A DNA stretch of 64,000 bases from Nocardioides luteus (GTDB lineage Bacteria > Actinomycetota > Actinomycetes > Propionibacteriales > Nocardioidaceae): positions 186,001 through 250,000 of the forward strand of contig NZ_BMRK01000002.1 of the NCBI RefSeq assembly GCF_014648595.1. Direction: 5' to 3'. The translations under genes and the position numbers were made by a program. Positions 57,506-64,000 of this stretch are shown here, one piece after another. The notes under the pieces were generated by a model. The model saw only the letters and a program-made list of their open reading frames with translations, did not search any database and was not told where the DNA came from. The stretch's first letter is position 1, and each line of letters begins with the position of its first letter.

Positions 57506-58775
57506 ACAGAACGACCTGCTGACCCAGACCGGTCCTGGCACCCCCATGGGCAACCTGTTCCGTCGCTACTGGATCCCGGCGCTGCTCGCCGAGGAGATCG
57601 AGGGCAACGACTGTGACCCCGTCCGGGTGCAGCTGCTCGGCGAGAGGCTGATCGCCTTCCGCGACACCGAGGGACACATCGGTCTGATCGACGAGTTCTG
57701 CAGCCACCGCACCGCCTCGCTCTACTTCGGTCGCAACGAAGAAGGCGGCCTGCGCTGTGCCTACCACGGGTGGAAGTACGACACCGAGGGAAACTGCGTC
57801 GACATGCCGTCCGAGCCGGAGGGCAGCAAGTTCTGCTCGAAGATCAAGCAGCGGGCGTACAAGGCTGTCGAGGCCGGCGGCCTCATCTGGGCCTACATGG
57901 GCGATCCGGACCGAGAGCCGCCGCTGCCGAACCTGGAGTGGATGGGGCTCGACCCGGAGAAGCGCTTCATCTCGAAGCGTCGCCAGTTCTCAAACTACCT
58001 GCAGGCGATGGAGGGCGGCATCGACTCCAGCCACGTCTCGTTCGCCCACCGCTTCAACCTCGACGACGACCCGCTGCACTCCGGCACCGAGGGCAACAAG
58101 TACCTCAAGTCCGACACCAGGCCGAAGTTCGAGGTGGCCGAGTCCGATGGCGGTCTCCTGATCGGCGCCCGCCGCAACGCGGACGAGAAGAACTACTACT
58201 GGCGCATCACCCAGTGGATGATGCCGTGGTACACGATCATCCCGCCGTTCGGTGACCACAACCCGATGGGCGGGCACGCCTGGGTGCCCATCGACGACGA
58301 GACCTGCTGGGCCTGGAGCTGGAACTACCACCCCACCAAGGACTTCGGCGAGCGTGAGATCGAGGCGTTCGACGCGGGCGACGGCATCCACGTGAAGTAC
58401 AAGCCCGGCACGTACGACCCGCTGGCCTCCGCCGAGAACGACTACCTCATGGACCGCGCCGCCCAGCGCCGCAAGGAGACCTTCTCCGGCATCGCGGGCA
58501 TCGCCGCCCAGGACTTCTCCCTGCAGGAGTCGATGGGGATCGTCGCCGACCGCACCAAGGAGCGCCTCGGCACCTCCGACGCGGCCATCATCCTCGCCCG
58601 TCGACGGCTGCTCGCAGCGCTCGACGACGTCGACTCCGAAGAGCTGCCGGGTCTGGACCCGGCGCACACCAGCGTTCGCTCGACCTCGATCCTGCTGCCT
58701 CGCGACGTGCCGTTCCAGGAGGGCGCGAAGGACGTGCTGGCGGTCAAGCCCGGCGAGAACTTCTACTCGATCTGA
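57492..58775 (+). CDS. Rieske non-heme iron oxygenase, alpha subunit
   Basis: 427 residues. The N-terminal Rieske cluster uses Cys70, His72, Cys89 and His92 (EFCSHRTASL, LRCAYHGWKYD). The mononuclear Fe site has His181 and His186 in DSSHVSFAHRF, with an upstream Asp178, as in phthalate 4,5-dioxygenase and related O-demethylases. No beta-subunit gene follows, as is normal for this class (alpha3). Electrons may come from the PDR-type reductase at 63213 or the ferredoxin pair at 53714-55290. Substrate is not known; an aromatic or N-heteroaromatic carboxylate is likely. Confidence 0.92.
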   Translation: MLTREQNDLLTQTGPGTPMGNLFRRYWIPALLAEEIEGNDCDPVRVQLLGERLIAFRDTEGHIGLIDEFCSHRTASLYFGRNEEGGLRCAYHGWKYDTEGNCVDMPSEPEGSKFCSKIKQRAYKAVEAGGLIWAYMGDPDREPPLPNLEWMGLDPEKRFISKRRQFSNYLQAMEGGIDSSHVSFAHRFNLDDDPLHSGTEGNKYLKSDTRPKFEVAESDGGLLIGARRNADEKNYYWRITQWMMPWYTIIPPFGDHNPMGGHAWVPIDDETCWAWSWNYHPTKDFGEREIEAFDAGDGIHVKYKPGTYDPLASAENDYLMDRAAQRRKETFSGIAGIAAQDFSLQESMGIVADRTKERLGTSDAAIILARRRLLAALDDVDSEELPGLDPAHTSVRSTSILLPRDVPFQEGAKDVLAVKPGENFYSI

Positions 58776-58786
58776 TCGGCGGGCCC

Positions 58787-59854
58787 ATGCATACACACTT
58801 CAGACGGTCGCGGGCGGCGGTCGCTGCCATGACCCTGGCCATCGGAGCGGTCACCATGGCCGGATGCGGCACACGCGCAGACGGCGCGAGCTCCTGCGTC
58901 GACGTCGAGGTCGAGGCCGGCATCACCAACAGTCTCTCGGACGCCTTGCTCTTCATCGCCCAGGATGCGGGCTACTTCGCAAAGGAGGGTCTCGAGGTGA
59001 AGCTTCGCCCGTTCAAGTCCGCCGGCGAGATGGTCCCCTATCTCGCGGCCGGTCACCTCGCGGTCGGCGCCGGTGCGCCCTCCGCAGGCTTCTACAACGG
59101 CATCGCCCGAAACATCGACATCAAGATCGTCGCCGACAAGGGCCAGCTCGTCACCAACCACGACTACATGCCGCTGCTCGTCCGCAAGGATCTGGTCGAC
59201 TCCGGGAAGGTCACCACCATCGGCGACCTCAAGGGGTTGAAGGTCGCCGAGCCCGCTCCCGGCACCGCGACCTCGTCGACCCTGTCCGAGCTGCTGAAGT
59301 CCGACGGGCTGACCTACCACGACGTCAGGCACAGCTTCCTCGGCTTCCCCGACCACGTCGCCGCCCTGCAGAACGGCTCGATCGATGCCGCGCTCACCAC
59401 CGAGCCGGCCGCGACAAAAGCGCTGCAGAGCGGAGCTGCGGTCAAGCTCGCAGACTCCACGACGGTCTACAACAACCAGCAGCTCGCCGTCCTCCTCTAC
59501 AGCGGTGACTTCCCCAAGAAGCAGCCGAAGGCCGCAGAGTGCTTCATGAACGCGTACGCCAGGGCCGCGGCGGACTACAGCACCGCGGTCGAGGGTGGCA
59601 AGTGGACCGGAGAAGGCGCCGACGACATCGCCCAGATCATCGCCACCAACATCAAGTCCGACCCCAAGGCGGTCAAGCAGACGGTGCCGAGCTACGTGCA
59701 CCCCGGCGCAGCCCTCAACGTGGAGAGCCTGAAGAAGGACTACGCGTTCTTCGTCGATCAAGGCCTCTACACCAGCCGGTCGGACATCGATTTCGAGTCG
59801 CTGGTCGACACCAGCTTCGTCGACAAGGCGGCGAAGGCCGCGACCAAGGAATGA
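58787..59854 (+). CDS. NMT1/SsuA-type ABC transporter substrate-binding lipoprotein
   Basis: 355-aa receptor. Lipobox VTMAGC with Cys27; ITNSLSDALLFIAQDAGYFAKEG is the hallmark of the NMT1/THI5-like domain; AAGHLAVGAGAPSAGFYNGIA and DHVAALQNGSIDAALTTEPA are the ligand loops. Members bind sulfonates, nitrate, pyrimidines or aromatic acids such as phthalate. ATGA overlap with the permease gene. It follows the oxygenase gene by 11 bp, so the importer probably serves the oxygenase pathway. Confidence 0.9.
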   Translation: MHTHFRRSRAAVAAMTLAIGAVTMAGCGTRADGASSCVDVEVEAGITNSLSDALLFIAQDAGYFAKEGLEVKLRPFKSAGEMVPYLAAGHLAVGAGAPSAGFYNGIARNIDIKIVADKGQLVTNHDYMPLLVRKDLVDSGKVTTIGDLKGLKVAEPAPGTATSSTLSELLKSDGLTYHDVRHSFLGFPDHVAALQNGSIDAALTTEPAATKALQSGAAVKLADSTTVYNNQQLAVLLYSGDFPKKQPKAAECFMNAYARAAADYSTAVEGGKWTGEGADDIAQIIATNIKSDPKAVKQTVPSYVHPGAALNVESLKKDYAFFVDQGLYTSRSDIDFESLVDTSFVDKAAKAATKE

Positions 59855-60690
59855 GTGCCATGACCAACGTTGCAGAAGCGGCCCGCACCCCGAGAGCAGC
59901 CGCCCGCCAAGTGGAGCAGCGCCGCACCCTGAGCAGGAGCACGCTGCGTACGATCTCGATCCTCAGCCCGCTCGTCGTGCTCGTGGCCTGGGAGGCCTTC
60001 TCCCGTGCCGGGGTCCTCGACGAACGGTTCTTCCCCGCCCCGACCCTGATCTTCCAGGCTCTGTGGGTCGAGGCCAGCAGCGGCGAGCTCTGGACCCAGA
60101 CCCAGCACAGCCTCACCCGGCTGATCGTCGGCTTCGTGATCGGCGCGGTCCCCGCGGTCGTCATCGGCGTCGCGATGGGCCTCAACAGGGTCGTGAACGC
60201 GGCCGTACGCCCCATCATCTCGGCGCTCTACCCGGTCCCGAAGAGCGCGGTGCTCCCGCTGTTCCTGCTCTTCTTCGGTCTCGGCGAGGACACGATCTGG
60301 TACTTCGTGGCGATGGGCGTGTTCTTCCCGGTGGTCATCAACACCTACACGGGCGTCGCCAATGTCTCCGCGATCTTCTACGACGTCGCCGAGAACTTCG
60401 GCGCCAAGCGGCTCACCGTCTTTCGGACCGTCGCCCTCCCCGGCGCGATGCCGAACGTCATCACCGGTCTCGAGCTCGGCGCCGGCATGGGTCTGATCAT
60501 GCTCGCGATCGCCGAGATGATGGGCGGTCAGGGCAACGGCTGGGGATTCATGGTCTGGAACTCCTTCCAGCTCTTCACGATCGAGTCGATGTACGCCTAC
60601 CTGCTGGTCTTCGCGCTCGTCGGCCTTCTGCTCGCCCTCATCGTCGGGTTCGTGGGCCGCAAGCTCACCCCGTGGATCAGCCGCCACTGA
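59851..60690 (+). CDS. ABC transporter permease (SsuC/TauC type)
   Basis: 279-aa inner-membrane permease. About six helices; ALYPVPKSAVLPLFLLFFGLGEDTIW (split) is the SsuC-like loop and YDVAENFGAKRLTVFRTVALPGAMPNVITGL (split) is the EAA coupling motif. ATG at 59851 overlaps the preceding stop. Works with the receptor and ATPase on either side. Confidence 0.92.
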   Translation: MSAMTNVAEAARTPRAAARQVEQRRTLSRSTLRTISILSPLVVLVAWEAFSRAGVLDERFFPAPTLIFQALWVEASSGELWTQTQHSLTRLIVGFVIGAVPAVVIGVAMGLNRVVNAAVRPIISALYPVPKSAVLPLFLLFFGLGEDTIWYFVAMGVFFPVVINTYTGVANVSAIFYDVAENFGAKRLTVFRTVALPGAMPNVITGLELGAGMGLIMLAIAEMMGGQGNGWGFMVWNSFQLFTIESMYAYLLVFALVGLLLALIVGFVGRKLTPWISRH

Positions 60691-60722
60691 CGGCGGCCTA
60701 CAAGAGGAACGGACCACACATC

Positions 60723-61595
60723 ATGTCCAACACCACTGCACCGGCTTCCGCCGCGACGACCACCGCGACGACCGACCCGAAGATCCGCATCCGCGGCCTG
60801 AGCAAGCACTTCTCCGTCCCCGGCGGCCACGTCGTGACAGCACTGGACTCCTTCGACCTAGACGTGCCCCAGGGCCAGTTCCTGACCATCGTCGGGCCGT
60901 CCGGGTGCGGCAAGACCACCTTCCTGCGGATGCTCGCCGGGCTCGAGTCGCCCTCCGAGGGCAGCATCGAGGTGGTCGGAGGCACCGACGGGCGGCCGGA
61001 GAACGCGATGGTCTTCCAAGGCGACTCGATCTTCCCGTGGATGAGCGTCTGGGACAACGCGGCGTACGGCCTGACCGTGCGCGGTGTGCCGAAGGCACAG
61101 GTCAAGGAGACCGTCGGCCACTACCTCGAGGCGACCGGCCTGACGAAGTTCGCCGACGCGTTCCCCCACCAGCTCTCGGGTGGCATGCGTCAGCGGGTCT
61201 CCATCGCACGCGCCTTTGCGAACGACCCGGAGATCCTGCTCATGGACGAGCCGTTCTCGGCCCTCGACGAGCAGAACAAGACGCTCCTGCAGGCCGAGCT
61301 GCTCCGCATCTGGGACGAGACCCGCAAGACGGTCGTCTTCATCACCCACTCCGTCGACGAAGCGGTCACGCTGAGCGACCGCATCATGGTGATGAGCGCC
61401 CAGCCCGGCCGGGCGAAGGCCTTCATCGACGTGCCGTTCGAGCGTCCGCGCGACGTCCTCCAGCTGCGTCACCAGCCCGAGTACGGGGAGATCGTCTACG
61501 ACATCTGGAGCCAGCTCAAGGAAGAGGTCGAGAAGGCCAAGCAGCAGGCGGACGCCCGCGTGGCTCCCAAGCGGCACGGGCTGTTCCGCCGATGA
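60723..61595 (+). CDS. ABC transporter ATP-binding protein (SsuB/TauB type)
   Basis: 290-aa ATPase. Walker A GPSGCGKTT near 58-66; Q-loop AMVFQGDSIFPWMSVWDN; signature LSGGMRQRVSIARAF near 155; Walker B ILLMDEPFSALDEQ; H-loop in ITHSVDEAV. N-terminal 18 residues are Ala/Thr-rich. ATG at 60723; 32-bp gap from the permease. Its stop overlaps the alcohol dehydrogenase start (ATGA). Confidence 0.94.
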   Translation: MSNTTAPASAATTTATTDPKIRIRGLSKHFSVPGGHVVTALDSFDLDVPQGQFLTIVGPSGCGKTTFLRMLAGLESPSEGSIEVVGGTDGRPENAMVFQGDSIFPWMSVWDNAAYGLTVRGVPKAQVKETVGHYLEATGLTKFADAFPHQLSGGMRQRVSIARAFANDPEILLMDEPFSALDEQNKTLLQAELLRIWDETRKTVVFITHSVDEAVTLSDRIMVMSAQPGRAKAFIDVPFERPRDVLQLRHQPEYGEIVYDIWSQLKEEVEKAKQQADARVAPKRHGLFRR

Positions 61596-62707
61596 GCGAC
61601 CTGCTCGTCCGCGCCGCCGTCAGCGACGGAGCCGGCGACACCGAGGTCCGGGAGCTCACCCTCCCGGCCTCGGTGAGCAGGCTCCGCGTGGAGTCATCCG
61701 CCGTGTGCGGCACCGATGTGATGCTGCACCAGCGGGGGCTGAGAGCCCCCGCCGTCCTGGGTCACCACACGATCGGCCGCATCGACCATCTCGCCCCCGA
61801 GGACGCCGACGCCCTCGACCTCGAGGTCGGCACCCGCGTCGCCGTCGAGGAGTACGTCGGTTGCGGGTCCTGCGCCGAGTGCGCGGCCGGGCGCTACCGG
61901 CTGTGCGCACACGTCGACCTGTGGACCGGCGGTGAGCGGGTCGGGATGATCCCCGTGTCACGCGCCTCCGGGCTCCACGGCGGCAACGCCGAGTTCATGG
62001 AACTCGGCCCCCGCCATGTGCTCCACCCGCTGCCCGAGCACCTCACCGTGGACGAGGCTGCCTGGACACTGCCGCTCGCCAACGCCGTCGACTGGACCCT
62101 CGACGCCGGAGGCGTCGGCGCGGGGTCGAGGGTCGCCGTGATCGGCCCGGGCTACCACGGCCTCTCCTGCGTGGCCGCTGCGCTCGCCGGTGGCGCCGAG
62201 ACCGTGATCGCGCTCGGACGGCGCTCCAGCGCCGGACGGCTCGACCTCGCTCGTCGGCTCGGGGCGACCGCCGAGCTCAACGACGAGACCGTCGTCGACC
62301 TCGTTCGCGAGAAGTACGGCCCGCTCGACGCGGTCATCGACACGATCGGGGCTCCGCAGACGATGGCGACCGCCGTCCAGATGCTCGGGCGGTTCGGGGT
62401 GCTGGTGATCGCCGGTCTCAGCGGCGGCGAGGCCGCCCTCGACCCGACCTCGATCGTGCGCAACCTGCTCACCGTGAGGGGCGTACGCGGCCGCTCCCCG
62501 CAGGCCGTCACCCGCGCGATCGAGCTGCTCGCCGCGGGGACGACCGGCCTGGAGAGGATCCCGACCCACAACGTCCCCCTGGAGCAGGTCGGGCAGAGCC
62601 TGCGCGACATGGACCAGGGCAGGGCTCCGCTCACCCCACATGTCGTGATCGACCCATGGATGCGGGCCGACCCGACCGCCTCCGAGACTACGAAGGAGAC
62701 CCGATGA
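61592..62707 (+). CDS. Zinc-dependent MDR alcohol dehydrogenase
   Basis: 371 residues of the medium-chain dehydrogenase family. Catalytic zinc ligands Cys39 (SAVCGTD) and His58 (VLGHHTIG); the third place reads GHH instead of GHE, so the usual Glu is missing. A structural zinc site is present with four cysteines (CGSCAECAAGRYRLC, about 91-105). Nucleotide fold VAVIGPGYHGLSCVAAAL near 190; NAD contacts follow. It likely oxidises an alcohol or diol made by, or fed to, the oxygenase. Overlaps ABC ATPase stop and the next gene start (ATGA each). Confidence 0.85.
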   Translation: MSDLLVRAAVSDGAGDTEVRELTLPASVSRLRVESSAVCGTDVMLHQRGLRAPAVLGHHTIGRIDHLAPEDADALDLEVGTRVAVEEYVGCGSCAECAAGRYRLCAHVDLWTGGERVGMIPVSRASGLHGGNAEFMELGPRHVLHPLPEHLTVDEAAWTLPLANAVDWTLDAGGVGAGSRVAVIGPGYHGLSCVAAALAGGAETVIALGRRSSAGRLDLARRLGATAELNDETVVDLVREKYGPLDAVIDTIGAPQTMATAVQMLGRFGVLVIAGLSGGEAALDPTSIVRNLLTVRGVRGRSPQAVTRAIELLAAGTTGLERIPTHNVPLEQVGQSLRDMDQGRAPLTPHVVIDPWMRADPTASETTKETR

Positions 62708-63216
62708 ACCCCCTGCGCAGGTCCTATGAGGCCCGAGTGCTCGTCGTACCGCTCGGCCCCGGCAGCGCCCAGCTCGTCGAGGAGCTGCTGACGCTCGGCG
62801 TCGAGGGTGTCCAGGTCCTGACCGGGCCGGACCCGGTCGAGGCGCTCACCGAGCCCCTCGGCGAGGACGCCTGGATGCCGCCGGCGCCGGCGAGCACCAC
62901 CACCATCACCGAGTCGGCCGACATGGTCGTCCTGGTCGGCACCGACCTCACCCAGGTGCCCGAGCCGGTCGTCCGTGAGGTGTGCACCGCGGCCCGTGAG
63001 GGCGGCGACCTCATCGCCGCCGTCCTGGTCGCCCCCGAGCACTGGGAGGAGCCCGCCGGCGCCTCCGCGATGGTCACGCTCCGCCAAGAGGTCGACATGC
63101 TGGTCTCCGTACGCGGCCCCGAGCTGCTCGCCGCGCTGCTCGACGTCCTTCGCGGGGGCGCGCGCACCGAGGACCACCCCGAAGTCGCGGCGCAGCCGGC
63201 GGAGGTGTCGGCATGA
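62704..63216 (+). CDS. Uncharacterised 170-aa protein of the Rieske operon
   Basis: 170 residues, soluble, no signal peptide. Rossmann-like alternation: VLVVPLGPGSAQLVEELLTLG, then STTTITESADMVVLVGTDLT, then LIAAVLVAPEHWEEP, then LRQEVDMLVSVRG. The last two segments and their order (ITESADMV, LRQEVDML) recall the GTPase core of FtsZ, but the GGGTGTG signature loop is absent, so it is not an FtsZ. I do not recognise its family. ATG overlaps the dehydrogenase stop; next ATG overlaps its own stop, so it is translated within the oxygenase operon, perhaps as assembly or scaffolding protein. Confidence 0.7.
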   Translation: MNPLRRSYEARVLVVPLGPGSAQLVEELLTLGVEGVQVLTGPDPVEALTEPLGEDAWMPPAPASTTTITESADMVVLVGTDLTQVPEPVVREVCTAAREGGDLIAAVLVAPEHWEEPAGASAMVTLRQEVDMLVSVRGPELLAALLDVLRGGARTEDHPEVAAQPAEVSA

Positions 63217-64000
63217 CCGGCGAGGAGCAGGACTTCTTCGAGGTCACCGTGCGGCAGGCCCGGCTGGAGGCCGACGGTGTCATCTCGCTCGAACTGGTGC
63301 CGGACAGCGGCCTGCTGCCGGCCTACGAGCCCGGATCCCATCTCGACATCGAGCTACCCTCCGGCACCGTCCGGCAGTACAGCCTCTGCAGCCCGCCGTC
63401 CGACCTGAGCTTCTACCGGATCGCGGTCCTTCGCGAGCCCGAGGGGCGCGGCGGCTCGATGGAGGTCCACGAGACGGCGCTGGTCGGCAGCCGGGTGCGG
63501 ATCCGCGGGCCCCGCAACCACTTCCCCCTGGAGCCGTCGCCGCGCTACCTCTTCATCGCCGGCGGCATCGGCATCACTCCTATGCTCGCGATGGTCATCC
63601 GCGCCGAGCGCGAGAGGTCGCCGTACGAGCTGGTCTACGTAGGCCGCCACCTCGAGACGATGGCTTTTCGCGAGAAGCTCGCGACCGGTCCCCACGTGAA
63701 GGTGCTGGTCAGCTCGGAGACCGGACGCCCCGACCTCGCCGCTCTCGTCGACGGGGTCACCGACGACACCCTCGTCTACGCGTGCGGCCCCGTCTCGATG
63801 CTCAAGGAGCTCGAGGAGGTCTGCGAGAAGGCGGGCCGCGCCGACCAGCTGCGGGTGGAGAAGTTCGCCTCCGACGGCGAGGCGCTCGCCGAGGCGTCGA
63901 CCGGCGACTCCTTCGAGGTCGAGCTCGCCAGGTCCGGCAAGGTCCTCACCGTGGGCCCCGAGCAGGGTCTTCTCGAGACGATCCAGGACCACTGCGACAT
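63213..64000 (+). CDS. Phthalate-dioxygenase-type reductase (partial, runs off the end)
   Basis: 262 residues visible. The N-terminal FMN domain has RQYSLCSPPSD near 50-60; NAD-binding GGIGITPMLAMV near 115-126 and ACGPVSMLKELEE near 190-202; the start of the plant-type [2Fe-2S] domain follows (EKFASDG, FEVELARSGKVL) and the four-Cys cluster lies beyond 64000. It moves electrons from NADH to the oxygenase encoded at 57492. ATG at 63213, overlapping the previous stop. Family: PDR/VanB/PobB. Confidence 0.92.
   Translation, partial: MTGEEQDFFEVTVRQARLEADGVISLELVPDSGLLPAYEPGSHLDIELPSGTVRQYSLCSPPSDLSFYRIAVLREPEGRGGSMEVHETALVGSRVRIRGPRNHFPLEPSPRYLFIAGGIGITPMLAMVIRAERERSPYELVYVGRHLETMAFREKLATGPHVKVLVSSETGRPDLAALVDGVTDDTLVYACGPVSMLKELEEVCEKAGRADQLRVEKFASDGEALAEASTGDSFEVELARSGKVLTVGPEQGLLETIQDHCD

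Overview
The window is very GC-rich, densely coded DNA from an actinobacterium, most likely a Nocardioides-type (Nocardioidaceae) organism. The clues are the codon bias, frequent GTG starts, 1- to 4-bp start/stop overlaps, several likely leaderless starts, dispersed GGTCGAGC..GTCGAGACC palindromes, and a hydroxyquinol dioxygenase whose four iron ligands fall at the residue numbers I recall for the Nocardioides simplex 3E enzyme. The genus is an inference. I saw no rRNA, tRNA, CRISPR array, transposase or prophage gene.

Layout. 0-4 kb (minus): SNF2 helicase, SWIM zinc-finger protein and the start of a TetR regulator. 4.1-6.6 kb (plus): DHA2 drug exporter and GH114 lipoprotein. 6.6-11.5 kb: an accessory stretch with a double-DUF4333 lipoprotein, an orphan protein, two paralogous TTA-containing lipoproteins, and two type VII (ESX)-like secretion substrates on the opposite strand. 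11.5-13.6 kb: a two-component system, followed by a diverged 21-bp tandem array and an inverted repeat pair. 13.9-23 kb (minus): RecQ with a phosphoribosyltransferase-like tail, M4 and M13 metalloproteases, an AbiEi/DUF559-like protein, a VanY-like carboxypeptidase and a TetR regulator. 23.2-38.6 kb: polyphosphate glucokinase overlapping a convergent membrane peptidase, nitroreductase, YitT protein, a proline-rich propeller protein, transhydrogenase pntAB, a 333-bp palindrome-rich gap, an aldo/keto reductase beside a regulator broken by an amber codon, fprA, a methyltransferase behind twin operators, a Clp-N protein and a secreted protein.

38.7-52.9 kb is the first aromatic catabolic block: alpha/beta hydrolase, TfdB-type flavin monooxygenase, maleylacetate reductase and hydroxyquinol 1,2-dioxygenase, then a five-gene branched-chain-type ABC importer and an AraC regulator. 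A 12-bp motif is shared by the promoters of the hydroxylase genes and the importer, so they are probably co-regulated, although a 3.5-kb type VII-like module lies between them. 53-53.6 kb carries a Dps gene behind a good DtxR/IdeR iron box.

53.7-64 kb is a second oxidative block: ferredoxin reductase, Rieske ferredoxin and IclR regulator on minus; divergently an MFS importer, Rieske oxygenase, NMT1/SsuA-type ABC importer, zinc alcohol dehydrogenase, an unknown 170-aa protein and a phthalate-dioxygenase-type reductase running off the end. In outline, two uptake systems and an oxygenase with two possible electron supplies import and oxidise an unidentified small aromatic or heteroaromatic acid.

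The least explained parts are the two orphan type VII-like modules, the dense palindromes at 31.98-32.31 kb, the 21-bp array, and the unknown protein of the Rieske operon.
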